64,000 nucleotides of DNA from assembly GCA_003342815.1 (NCBI GenBank), contig PTEX01000273.1, forward strand, positions 62,001 to 126,000, read 5' to 3'. The notes under the pieces are model-generated. The model ran no database searches. It was not told the origin of the DNA and saw only the letters and a list, made by a program, of their open reading frames with translations. Source of the DNA: Eudromia elegans. Taxonomy: Eukaryota > Chordata > Aves > Tinamiformes > Tinamidae. Both the position numbers and the translations under genes were made by a program. Shown here one piece after another: positions 49,101 to 59,489 of this stretch (the first letter of the stretch is position 1; the number at the start of each line of letters is the position of its first letter).

Positions 49101-51860
49101 AGACATACCTAAGTACTTAATTAGGCCTCTGAGATCGACAAGATACTCGATGTCTGGAATGAAGAAACTGTGAGTTTTTGTCATGTGGGCCACATTCTTC
49201 ATGAGAGATCTTGAATGATGGGGACAGAACAAGCAGTCCGTGACAGGAATGGCCCCAGCAGCAGGAGAGCTCCCAGCTGCTGCCTGCTGCTGCTCCTCCT
49301 CCTCTTCTCCCACACTTTCCATCTCTTCCTCAGAGCTGTTGTCTTCATCGGAGTCTATATCTTCCCAGCCTTTTAATATAAGTTTAAGATGTTTATTTAC
49401 ATGATTACTTTTTCTAAATGAAACACATCCCAGTTAAATAAATAAAAACACCGGCATGCAACACTTTCCTTGATAAGACACACAGCAAAGCTCACTATTG
49501 CTCACTAAGAAGTTGGCAGATCTGATGTTTTTCCTTCATTTTCTCAACTATGAACACTTGCTTCAGTTGAGAAATGAATTTGCTTTGTTACAGCACAAGA
49601 GCTCATGTGGTAATTGTACATACTTGAAAGATTAGTGCAGAGCTGAGCACCAAGTACAAGCAACAGGAATCTCTGCAGGTTCTAACAACAGACCAGACAG
49701 GGCTTCACCTTCACAGAAAAATGCTATTTTGTCCTACTCCCCATTTTGGCCTTCTGTAACTGCACAAAGCCACTGCCACCTATGATAGATAAAGCCCAGG
49801 GCAGCAGATTACATTTCACCTGAGTCTTTAGTTAACTAAAAGTGCCTTTTACAGCTAACTATCTATTAGAAAAATGGGCAGACAAACCAGCAACCTGACA
49901 GCACTGCTAGAAAGTTCTACAAATCTTTCAAGGTGACCAGATCTGGGAAAGTGACTGCTTCCAGTATCCTATTTCAGCTGCTCTCCTTCCAACTGTCTCA
50001 TACACATAGTGTTTGAAAACAGGGAAAAATGCACTTTCCAGTGATGTAGGCTGCTAAATGGAGAATTTTGTTCTAGAATATAGCTCTAGAGATTTAAGAA
50101 TCTGAAACGGGATGAACAGGACTTGTATAAAACATTCTGGGCAAGCACTTGGAAAAGTAAAATAACACTGAGGAACCTAATGGGATTTAGCATTATAGCT
50201 TACGGCTAATACAGCAGTACAAAACAAGTGCACATTGGCTCCTTCAGTAGATGTCAAGGTCCATGTCCAGCGGCACTCATTCCTTCTTTTGTAGAACAGC
50301 CCTAATCTCTAGTGATTCCTCAGAATTGCAATCTAAACCTCACCCACGAAGAGCCGAGGTAACAGATGTTATGTGTTAAGATGACACAAGGATTTCAGTA
50401 ATGATGTTTGCACAGTAGGTTACTCATCCCTTCACTCATCCCTGTTTCCTTGCTGCAGTTTCATGACCCAGACAACTGTTCTAGTAGACACACTATGCTA
50501 TAAACCAAAGCACCAAATGTGTCCGAGTAATCCTTCTTTGGGAATTCTGAAGCTCCAGTTATTTCAGTGGTAGAGTTTCCAACACAGGGCTTTAACTACA
50601 CAGGTAAAGCTAAGGCAGCAGCATTTGTTGTGGGAATTCATGTATCAGTTTTACTTTAGATGTTGACAGGCTGAAGAGTTTACTCCAGTGTTCAGGTAAA
50701 GAGTAAACTTCCTCTGCCTCTTATGGGCAGAGAGAACAAAAGAAAAACGAACAAAAAATCCACTTCCACCTCCAGAAGATCAGTGAGAAAATTATGAGAA
50801 ATTATGAGAAAACAACAAACAATCATGATGGGGGTTTTGTTTGCTTCATCTGCTTTCCTAAGTATTTTAGGGCAATCTTCTATGTAAAATTTTGCCCAAA
50901 ACTTTGCAGAGGAAGCACTGCTTGTATTAATAACAGTGTTCATAACCAAGGTTCACAAGCACTACTATTTTACAGAACTGGCTGTAACAACACTTTTAGA
51001 CTCGGACTGCAAGCAGGGGCTTATGCCAAGGCCTTCTCAAGCTAAAAACTTAACCAATGTCAAGGGGTTTTACAGCAAAAAACAGCGTACTAACAAAGTG
51101 ACAGCATGCTGGTCTGCACCGAGCAATGCAGTAATCTTCCAAGCAGACAAAGGTACACCAATACAGTGGGCAAAGGTTTTTTACACACAGTTAATCACTA
51201 CATAGCCTGCCTCAACCTCTCTGCTGTCACTGTGTTTTATGCCTCACCTTCTTCCATATCTTCCTCCTCCTCCTCTTCTGCTTGCTCTTTGGCCAGCTTC
51301 TTTGCTTGCTGTTCGAACCACTGTAGCCTCGGAGGTTTTTCAGATCTCTCTCTACTCTGTGATAAACTGGTGCTTTCTGTGGAAACCGGAGAGCTGCTTG
51401 CATCACTGGGAGGTAACGGGAGCTTCTTTGGAGAAGAAGATGGCTGAGCTTTGATGGCCTGTTGAATAGCTGTGTTCATTGCATCCTTATTTACACTCTC
51501 TGCGGCCAGCCCCTTCTCCAGGTTCTTTTCATTCAGTATTTTCACCTTCTTGCTGACAGCTTGAACAGCCTTTTTCTCCAGCTCCAAGTGCTTCTTGGAC
51601 TTCAAATGATTCTCATAGGCATTGAAAGTGGAGAATCTCTTGCTGCAGACAGTGCAGTAAGTGGCAGTGATTTTGTTCTGCTCCTCCGCTACAGCCCTCT
51701 GCGCTAGGACCCTCTCCTGGAAATTCTCAGCCGTGACGGGGGGCATGTCGGCGACCTTGCGCTTCAGGTTGTACCTGTGCCAGTCCGTCTTGTAGTGGGC
51801 ACGCTGCACGTCGGCGTCCTTGAACACCACACGGCAGGTGATGCACGTGTAGGTCGCCAT
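46003..51860 (-). CDS. ZNF622: ZNF622 (REI1-like), 60S ribosome maturation zinc-finger protein, complete
   Basis: Six coding exons join in frame: 51860-51248, 49369-49109, 48376-48214, 47506-47394, 46881-46738 and 46130-46003. They give 473 residues, close to the 477 of human ZNF622. There are four C2H2 fingers at C6/C9/H22/H28, C69/C72/H85/H91, C250/C253/H266/H271 and C301/C304/H320/H326. An acidic region spans about residues 193-230, and the C-terminus is conserved (GHRSLMRYYKQRFGL, QMHFRMQVRF). The protein is the vertebrate counterpart of yeast Rei1, a cytoplasmic factor on the pre-60S subunit that helps release late biogenesis factors. In mammals it has also been described as ZPR9, binding MELK and ASK1. 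The ATG at 51860 starts MATYTCITC; it directly follows the 3' splice site and matches the family N-terminus. No frameshift or missing zinc ligand is seen. Confidence 0.97.
46738..46881 (-). CDS. ZNF622: ZNF622 exon 6
   Basis: It encodes GARVGHRSLMRYYKQRFGLS and then RTVAVAKNKRAVGRVLQQYR ALGWTGQT. The acceptor is GGCCAG and the donor GTAAGG. It is 144 bp, phase 1 to 1. A competing open frame on the same strand is a shadow of this exon. Confidence 0.95.
47394..47506 (-). CDS. ZNF622: ZNF622 exon 5
   Basis: It encodes RSSYPDHKEGEDMEVSGELP then a conserved acidic segment ending MELILPSG. The acceptor is TCCACAG and the donor GTAAGG. It is 113 bp, phase 2 to 1. Confidence 0.95.
48214..48376 (-). 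CDS. ZNF622: ZNF622 exon 4
   Basis: It encodes GEKVGIGKICLWCNEKGKSF through DGDAALEFADFYDF and carries finger 4 (C301, C304, H320, H326). The acceptor is TCCACAG and the donor GTAAGA. It is 163 bp, phase 1 to 2. Confidence 0.95.
49109..49369 (-). CDS. ZNF622: ZNF622 exon 3
   Basis: It encodes GWEDIDSDED, an acidic and Gln/Ala-rich linker, then finger 3 (TDCLFCPHHSRSLMKNVAHM) and FIPDIEYLVDLRGLIKYL. The acceptor is TTAAAAG and the donor GTATGT. It is 261 bp, phase 1 to 1. The linker at about residues 226-243 (EEEEEQQQAAAGSS) looks variable. Confidence 0.95.
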
Positions 51861-51862
51861 CA
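51248..51862 (-). CDS. ZNF622: ZNF622 exon 2 (first coding exon)
   Basis: The acceptor CTTTGCAG precedes 51862, leaving only TG before the ATG. The exon encodes residues 1-204 plus one base of codon 205 and contains zinc fingers 1 and 2. It ends in an acidic run (EEEEEEDMEE) at donor GTGAGG. Confidence 0.96.
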
Positions 51863-52377
51863 CTGCAAAGCGGGGTGAAGAGAAAGAGGGGAAAAACTGC
51901 AATCATTGTGCAAATAAAGACAAATAACCGCGAGGAAGAGCAGGTCAGAACAACATCAGTAAGGAGCTTAAGGGGGAGGTTCTGGCACAGCTTTGTACAC
52001 TAAACACATACCAGAATGAGCACGAAAGCGCAAGGCTCAGTTACTGCTATCAGACATTACTCACATGGAAGCAGCCTCTGAGCAACCCCATGGTGACCCA
52101 GCACCCACTGGGCTTGTCAGCTGCCAGGCACAGAATGAGAAAATTGTTCCTGGTCCAAAGGGCAGCTCACAGAAAGCTCTGCATTAATCATCAAGCATCA
52201 AAAAATGAGTGTTTCCATAAAGCCTGTATTACACTAACTATAAGCTCTTCAAGAGACCATTGATTACAGCAAAATCAGAGTAAACGGAGGAAAAAAAACA
52301 TACTCATTTTGGAGCAGTGTTTAGGGGGGGTCAACGCTACCTTTTACCCCTCTCCATTGTTAACTACCTTGCACTTG

Positions 52378-52745
52378 CACAGAACCACAGACTGGTTGAG
52401 GTTGGAAGGGACCTCTAGAGATCATCTAGTCCAACCCCCCTGCTCCAGAAGAGACACCCAGAGCACGGGGCACAGGGTGGCATCCAGGCGGGTTTGAAGA
52501 TCTCCAGAGAAGGAGACTCCACAGCCTCTCTGGGCAGCCTGTTCCAGGGCTCCCGCACCCTCATGGTCAAGAAGTTCCTCCTCACATGCAGATGGAATTT
52601 CCTGTGTTTCAGTTTGCACCAACTACCCCTTGTCCTGTCACTGTCCACCGTACATCTTGATCAGATCCCCTCTTGATCTTCTCTCCATGCTAAGCAGGCC
52701 CAGTTTACTCAGTCTGCATCTGGCATCTACAGCCACTGCAAAGCT
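52378..52745 (-). mobile_element. CR1 LINE 3' fragment in ZNF622 intron 1
   Basis: Read on the plus strand, it begins with the reverse complement of the CR1 3' terminus (gaccacag-type end, then ttgaggttggaagggacctc at 52396 on, then tagtccaaccccc). It continues through the truncated 3' part of ORF2 to about 52745. It is well conserved, so it is younger than the CR1 pieces in the desert. It is 5'-truncated, as is typical, and lies in the intron between the 5' UTR exon and the first coding exon of ZNF622. Confidence 0.92.
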
Positions 52746-53656
52746 CCAGTCTGCTTTGTTTCCCAGCCATTCCAACCTGCTGCATTACCAGGAAAACTAA
52801 AACCACAGGCAGAGATAGACCTAACAGAACAAGTCAATGGGTACTTTCCAAAATGCCAATTCCCTGGTGGAAGAGAGCTCTTGCTTTATTCCCTCTCCTA
52901 TCTGTACCTATAGAATGACAGGGAATAGAATGACACTAGCAAAATTTAAAAGGCATGGTATCTTATCTGCAGCACAAAATTAATCCATTACGTTGAACTG
53001 AATTTAATAAATTAAGGGGGACAAAAAGGTATTTGTTGGCAACTGAGGAATTCCCAGTTTTTTCTGAAGTTATTCCTCTCCCACTGACACCACTCCCTAT
53101 GCAGGCACAAGGGAGTATTTACTGCTATAAATCAACTGACGCAGAACCACGACTGCAACCAGCACCATGAACTCCTCTCAGAAACCCCTGGGGTAGAACA
53201 ACTTGGACAGCAGCTACACAGTTCAGGGAATGACTGTGGAACGAGCCCCCAAAAAACTTTTATCAGTTAAAAGAATAACCATATAACAACGAAAAAAAAA
53301 ATCTAGAAGCGCCAGACCTCTGCAGCGGGGCAGCAGGTGGGGAAACAGCGTTTGCAACTGAAGCTACGCAAAGCAGAAGGCAGCAACCACATCACGAGCA
53401 GTTAGGCCAGCGCTCCCATCACCTACTCATCTTTCTGCCCACTGCTTCTCACCCCCAAAAGAGCCCGCAGCGGAGCCACGGGGTCCTGACGTGAACCAGA
53501 AGCAACAAAGCAGGATCCTCCTCCCCTTAAAATTATTGGAGTTACTAAAAACTGAATAAAAATGACAGAGCCGAGGCGGGAGCGGGGGCCGCGGCCCGCT
53601 CCTGGCAGGGCCCAGCAGCTCCCCGGCGCCCTCCCGGCCCCGCGCGCGACACGCAC

Positions 53657-53911
53657 CTGCGGACACGCGGGGCAGCAGCGGGAGCGCGATCCAGCAGCGG
53701 CCACGTCCGTGAGGCTGCCAGCCGCGAGGACCCGCACAGGAAGCATGGGAAGCGACGGGAAGGGGTGGGAAGGGAGGGGAAGGGCCGGGCCCTTCCTGCC
53801 GCCCGCCAAGTGCAGCGCCCCCAACCGCCGCGGAGGCCGCCCCAAGATGGCGCCGCCCGCCCCGCCGCGCCGCGCCGCGCCGCGCCGCGCCGCCATTTCG
53901 CTCCGTTCCAT
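53657..53911 (-). other. ZNF622: Inferred ZNF622 5' UTR exon 1 with upstream reading frame
   Basis: Within the CpG island a good donor, CCGCAG|GTGCGTG, ends a putative exon at 53657. The next downstream acceptor (51863) sits two bases before the ZNF622 ATG. A minus-strand frame is open from at least 54022 to the donor and has in-frame ATGs at 53911 (85 codons), 53896 (80) and 53746 (30). After the inferred splice its next codon is TGA, which overlaps the ZNF622 ATG as TGATG. Which ATGs are in the mRNA depends on the start site, which I cannot see. Confidence 0.6.
53864..53893. repeat. (CCGCG)n pentanucleotide repeat
   Basis: Five to six near-perfect copies of ccgcg lie directly next to the sense YY1-type motif in the ZNF622 promoter. 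It is likely to be length-variable and hard to sequence. Confidence 0.8.
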
Positions 53912-54840
53912 GCTCGCCGCGGGAGGGTCGGGCAGCGCCCAACGGTCCCGTTTCCCCAGGATTTCCTTCCCTCTGGAGCGGGACAAGCCGAGCTCCGTGT
54001 CCGAGAACGACTTCAAAATCATCAGTCTGCGGCCCAGAGCTAGGATTAACGTTTATTCAGTACGGCCCGACACGCTATTAAACAGTGGTTCACATCAGAT
54101 TAAGAGAAGGAATAAACAAAACGAGTGGCAAAACCTGAAGTGTTTTCTTTTTTTTTCCTCTTTTGCTTTTTTTTTCTTCCTATTTCGAGAACAAATATAC
54201 AATTAGATAAAATGAAAGATAAAAACTAACATTTATTAAATGGTTTTACAAACAATCATTATAATAATTGCATGTTTACAAAACAGTAATCAGGTTAGGT
54301 AAAGTGCTGCAAAGTATTTTTAAATAAAGACGTTTTGTAGTTTTCCAGTTTCTGGTTACCTGCATCGGTGTCCCCTACGGACTGTTACGTGGGTTTCACA
54401 GACACCACAGAGAATTTGTTCTGAATGGTTAGATAAACAGTCTGGGACAAGTGCAAAACGAACAAAAAGCAAGCAAAACACTTATTTTTTTAAATAACTT
54501 GAAATCCTATTACTTTGGGTTAAAAAGTGTTGACTAACTTTGTTCCAGGACAAACCACAGGACTGTAAGTAGGTGCATATATAGTACACGCATACGATAA
54601 AGTTCTCCGTGTTCAAAGCAGGTGCCTTTACTCCGTATTTAACACAACTGACGCCACCGAGTGAACCACCATTACTCAGGCTATAGGGGTAATCATGCAC
54701 CCGGAGATTGTTTCGAGTCTCAAAGGCCACAGATCCTGTCCTAATGGAGACGTCAATGTAGGCTTTCGGGGTACTGGATACATGGAGTCATGTAAAGCAA
54801 GGGAGGGTCAATGTTAGGGACGCTACTGGAAAAAAACCCC

Positions 54841-54870
54841 TATATATATATCATATAATATATATATTTA
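54841..54870. repeat. TA-rich microsatellite
   Basis: Alternating TA with short interruptions lies in the inferred RETREG1 3' UTR. Confidence 0.8.
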
Positions 54871-55633
54871 TGTGTATGTTGAATTTACCGTAAGGCAAGA
54901 GCAAGCATGTATGCAGACATGGTACCCGACCGATGCCAGTGCCAGATCCTATCCCCTATCACCGCATCTTGCAATCTTGGCTTCCACCCAAGATTGCATC
55001 AAAGCAAGTTAGCCATATAACAAATGCACATTTAAAATCTATGTACCTCATGCTTGCTTGCCTTTTTCCCTGCCCTTTTATTTCGTTTTGGGAGATGGGA
55101 AGGTTACAAGAATGCTTTCTGGGAAGGGAGCTGTGGATCCTCGGTGGATTAAGGAACAGGAATATTTCAGCAACTGCTGTTTGTGGCTGCTGTTAGAATA
55201 CAGCAAAATTAAGGTTCCTCAAGTCATTTCCAAAATAAATACAGTGTGGAAGGGATCTTGTAAAGGACAGAAACCCCTTCTTTGCTTTCAACTATGAAAC
55301 TATCCGTAGCAGAATGTATTATATCCGAGCAAAGCGTTTCCTATGTGTGGTTGTTTGAGAGGGAAGAGGTTATCTCAGCAAGCATCACTGGCAGAAAATT
55401 AAGCATCTTTCTGCTATTTTAGGAGGTATATCAAATATTATGAAATTGCCTCCTTCCTGTTACACATTATATAAGCTTGAATAAAAAAAATATATAATTA
55501 ACTACTATGAGAACAGGAAAGAAAATTCTTAAGGACACTCCAATAAGAAATGATGATGCCCCTAAACTTTAATGATTTGTTTCTTAAAATTTTGCTTAGG
55601 TTTACTTTCTGTAACAATTTGAGAGTCATCCTG

Positions 55634-55679
55634 GAGAGAAGAAAATCTACTTTTCTGAGAGAAGAAAATCTACTTTTCT
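55634..55679. repeat. Perfect 23-bp tandem duplication
   Basis: The 23-mer starting gagagaagaaaatctacttt is present twice without mismatch (55634-55656, 55657-55679) in the inferred RETREG1 3' UTR. Perfect identity points to a recent duplication. Confidence 0.93.
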
Positions 55680-57316
55680 ATGTTGAAACCAGAAAATGGA
55701 TCATTTACAAAACGTCTAAGAAACTCCCCCAACTGCTTTTCCTTCTTGATGTTAATTACTATTCTAGAAGAGTGCCCCGCACTAGATCCTTTTATAACCC
55801 CAAGTAGTCTTTGTAAAACGACACTAAAGTGCATGCTGTTGTAACGCCACTATTGACAGCAAGGCAGTAAGCCTCATTGATCCACTTAATAAAAATCCTA
55901 AGGATTGCTCCCTCCACAATTTCTTCCTGTCTTGTCGTCTACTATTTAGCTTCTTATACCAGTGCACTCGTACAGGAAATACACCTGGTTTAGCTATTCT
56001 ATGAAGTCTCATCAACAACTTATAAATTATACTTTTCTAAGGGTACAGATTGTTCTAAATGCACGGCAAGGAAACAGTGTTTTTAACTCCTCTAAAAAAT
56101 GTAAATGGCATTAAACTCACTGATTTCCCAGCAAACCTGCTTTTATTTTATTCTTCAAATGGGACAGGCAAGGGAAAGGAAACTTAATAACTAACACTGT
56201 GCAAGTGATGTGGTCATATTTTTTTAATCATTTCCAGATACTTGCATTTCATGTTTTGATGACAGAATTTCAAAAGCTGCATCTTGTCGGTGCTAGATCC
56301 AGCTTCCACTTATGTCAATGTTGTTATTATGTCACTTACGTTAATGGATTTGATACTGAAGGCACACTTTTGTACTGATAAAGGACAGCAAACACAGTCA
56401 ATATGCATTACTGACACAAAAGCACAAGCAACAATAAAGCTAGTGTCAAAAAAATCTCAGCATTTTTTCCTTTAGCTACAATATTTTTGGCCATCTGCCT
56501 ATTTTTTTTTTTCACCTCAGAAAGCAAAACAAATTAAAATGGACTCAACTTGGAACACAGGTTTACCTATACATATATGTCAGTGGAAGATTTTTATAAA
56601 CTGGGCTGTACTTTCTGAGGGTCCTAGATGACATTAGTCACCTCTTAAAATGCCAGCAAAGGGAAAATCACTTCAGTAGTATTAGCAGCTGACATGGTCC
56701 CTCAACTCTGCTAACAGTTTACATCACGTTAATAAAACTAATTTGACTTCTTCCTATTTCTTCAATTACTATTGCTTCGTATTACATTTCAGTTTTGTTA
56801 CAGGGGAACAAAAAACACTAGAAAAAGTTAAATAAAGTACTTGCTTAAGACCCCATGCCAGTCACTGAGCATGTGCGGAGTTTAAAATGGCAAATAACTT
56901 AAGTCCTGGTTTTGTTTGTTTTAAAGTACACACCAAGAGGAAGATTCTGAGTGTCTTCTATAGCAAATGATCTCACTGGATATCTTAAGTGCCTTTACAA
57001 AATACAGCTTGCAAGACAGCTTTAGTTGCAGTGATGGTAGCTGTACCAGAAAGAAAAAAATATAAAGAATCTTGAATTAAGGAAGTGGCAGCTAAAAAAG
57101 CCTTTTGTTTTACCTCTAACTTTCATATCTTCCTTATTCCAAACAACAAGTTTTCCCACCTGCTCCCTCCTACCAAATGTTGTTCAGTTGACAGGATGTC
57201 AACAGTATCAAATGTGAAAATGTACTGGCTGACTTCACATACTGCCAATGATCACTCTATCAGGGAACACAGCAGGCGCTCAGTCAAGCAGCATGCCACT
57301 TAGTAACACTACAAGC

Positions 57317-57318
<2 letters not shown>

Positions 57319-57349
<31 letters not shown>
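57319..57349. repeat. 31-base A homopolymer (poly-U in RETREG1 mRNA sense)
   Basis: An uninterrupted run of A on the plus strand lies about 620 bp beyond the RETREG1 stop codon. Its length is likely variable and may be inexact in the assembly. Confidence 0.9.
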
Positions 57350-57352
<3 letters not shown>

Positions 57353-57971
57353 GGAAAAGCATCACCATATCCAAGGGAAAAAAGTTTTAAATATAAAATC
57401 TTTTTTTAATATCATTGCACACATCTTTAACTGACAGTTCTGCTGTTTAATGTACTTCATGAATATTAGATATACCATGTACGATGATAACTGCAGGGAT
57501 CCAGACTTTTCTGTATGATTGAAAGGGGCAAAATTCAGTTACTCTGATTGAGATCCTCTCATAACTTACCCTTAGTGTGTGAATCATTAATTGTACTACA
57601 CGGTTGACAATGAAGAATTACAAAAACTGCAAATGCTGAAAATTTGGCGCAGGACCCAAAATTACATATTTGGCAAAAAGATATAAGGTTCCCCCGAACT
57701 CTTTTGAACAGCTGACCTCCAACACTCAACTGCAGTGGATAGATAATTCATTTCCATGCTATTACACTGAGGTATAAACTACCAAAAACATTACACTATC
57801 AATATCAGCTGATATTTACCCAGTTAATTCACTCTCTATAAGGGAACTATAACACACCTAAAGTGATAGTTAAAGCTTACAGTTCAGAATTTTCCTTTTT
57901 TTTTTTTTTGCATTTGATTTTTGTGTGTTTTATATTTCATTTCTTCTAAGTTACTAGCTCAAATTTCCAGG

Positions 57972-58483
57972 TTAATGACTTCCAAGCAGATTTGAAAGGA
58001 AGCCTGAAGATTTCTTCTTCTCCTGGGATTCTGCTTCTTGGCCTTGTGAAAGTCCCAATTCTTTCTCAATCTGCTCAAGCTCAGACTGGTCAAGAAGTTC
58101 AAAATCATCCCCTTCTTCTGTGTCTGTCTCCTCACTCAAACTGGGTGCTGCGTGTGACGCTGCTTGCTGTGCTGACTGCAACTGGTCTTTGATGGCAGCA
58201 GACACTGCAGCTGCAATGACATCCCCAGCTATTCCGCTCACTAAATTAAAGGTTTGGTCACTGGTCAAAGGCAAGGAGAGCCCTGCAGTGGATGGTCTCT
58301 CTTTCCCCTGCCTGGAAGAGTGATCGATCTTCAAACACGTTTGTTCTTTTTTCCTTTTTTGATGGATGGGCATACCAATGCTTGAGTCGTCATCATCATT
58401 TGTTCCTGCACCATTTTCTAAAGAAGGAAATTCTGCAAGATCTCTAGCGAAAGCTTCTTCATGATCACTAGGTCGGTCAAAAT
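57972..58483 (-). CDS. RETREG1: RETREG1 last coding exon (LIR motif, C-terminus)
   Basis: The exon opens after acceptor CCTACAACAG, completes an Asp codon from the previous exon, and encodes 169 further residues beginning [20 protein letters not shown] and ending at TAA (57974-57972). It contains [26 protein letters not shown] (58109-58092) is the LC3-interacting region by which this ER-phagy receptor recruits autophagosomes. The C-terminus, [15 protein letters not shown], is typical of RETREG1. RETREG1 sits in ER sheets through a reticulon-homology domain that bends membrane; that domain is encoded by exons beyond the right edge. Loss of the human gene causes sensory neuropathy HSAN IIB. No frame damage is seen. 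Confidence 0.97.
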
Positions 58484-59489
58484 CTGTTGTAGGATTAATA
58501 GAAACAAAAACAATCAACAAACAGGAAAGACTTTCAAATAGCAGCCAAATGTAAAAAAACACAGTCAAGAAGGTTCCCTTCAAATATATTTACTATTCCA
58601 CAGCGTACTGATTTAATGCAGAAGGACCTTATGTTATATCTAAAATAAAATGATTTAGAGGTCATCAACCTAGTACTTCAAATTGTCTGGAATCAACTTG
58701 ACTCAGAATTCATGCTGCCTGGGCCCATCTCCAGTCCCACTGAAAATGTCAGATTAAATGTAAAAAGGAAGAGACAAGGACAAACCCTAAACAAAATGTC
58801 CTTTTAGTTAAATAGGCTTTCTATTTCAGTCAACCCATAGTGTTGAAGTTTTCTACTTAGGTTATTTTGCAATATTTAGGTAGAGGTTGGGTAACTACTT
58901 GGGGATAAACCTGTTCCATAATATTCCAGGAAAATATTTTTTAAAAGGCAAATAGAAAATATTTTTTAAAATGCGAATGTTTAGCACAGTATCAACCACA
59001 CAAAGTCCTAAAATATGTAACAATACATCTTTAAATTCTATTTCTTAAATTCCTAATTCTATATTCTAGAATATGTATGAATTACAAATATGTAAGCATG
59101 TGCAAATGTAACACAAGCAGTTAATACACATGCAAGATAAAGAGTGATTGTTTAAATGATTTAACAAAATCTAAAAAGCAATGTAAAAACTTTTTTTTTT
59201 TTGGCTTTCACATCCAATACTTGTAATAAATGGGAACGAGAAAATGGAAACACTACAGATGGCACCATATTTATAGTCAGAAATGCGTAAAGCATATATC
59301 TACATACATGGCCTATGGAACAGGCCCGAAGCAGCATAATAAGGGAATATTTCTTTCTATCAGGCATTTCATTTGAATGCGAGTAAAAAAATAATTACTT
59401 TGAACTTACTTTCTATGAAAATGAGCAATAGAAGCTTTCACATGGGCTAAGGAAATGAATCTTAAAAGTATATGCAGTGTGTCATCTTC

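Larger units (their letters stand above)
53540..54010 (-). promoter_or_regulatory. ZNF622: CpG-island promoter of ZNF622 with YY1-type motifs
   Basis: This is GC- and CpG-dense sequence with no TATA box. On the minus strand AAATGGCGGC (53898-53889) fits the YY1 core in sense orientation, as in many housekeeping promoters. AAGATGGCG (53844-53852) is a second copy in plus orientation. Between them lies a CCGCG pentamer array (about 53864-53893). Promoter activity for ZNF622 is inferred from position and composition. Long frames on both strands through this block are a by-product of GC richness. Confidence 0.75.
54231..57971 (-). other. RETREG1: Inferred RETREG1 3' UTR
   Basis: The sequence between the RETREG1 stop codon and the ZNF622 promoter is AT-rich and has no coding exon. 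It carries AATAAA on the minus strand at 56152-56142 (two overlapping), 55082-55077 and about 54237-54232. A long 3' UTR with alternative poly(A) sites is therefore likely. The left boundary is set at the last signal and is a guess. It contains a 31-A tract, a tandem duplication and an AT microsatellite. Confidence 0.45.

Noticed and set aside
53562-54206. Plus-strand 214-residue frame in the ZNF622 CpG island
   Set aside because: It is low-complexity Arg/Ala/Pro from GC-rich DNA, antisense to the ZNF622 5' region, and has no domain or splice support.
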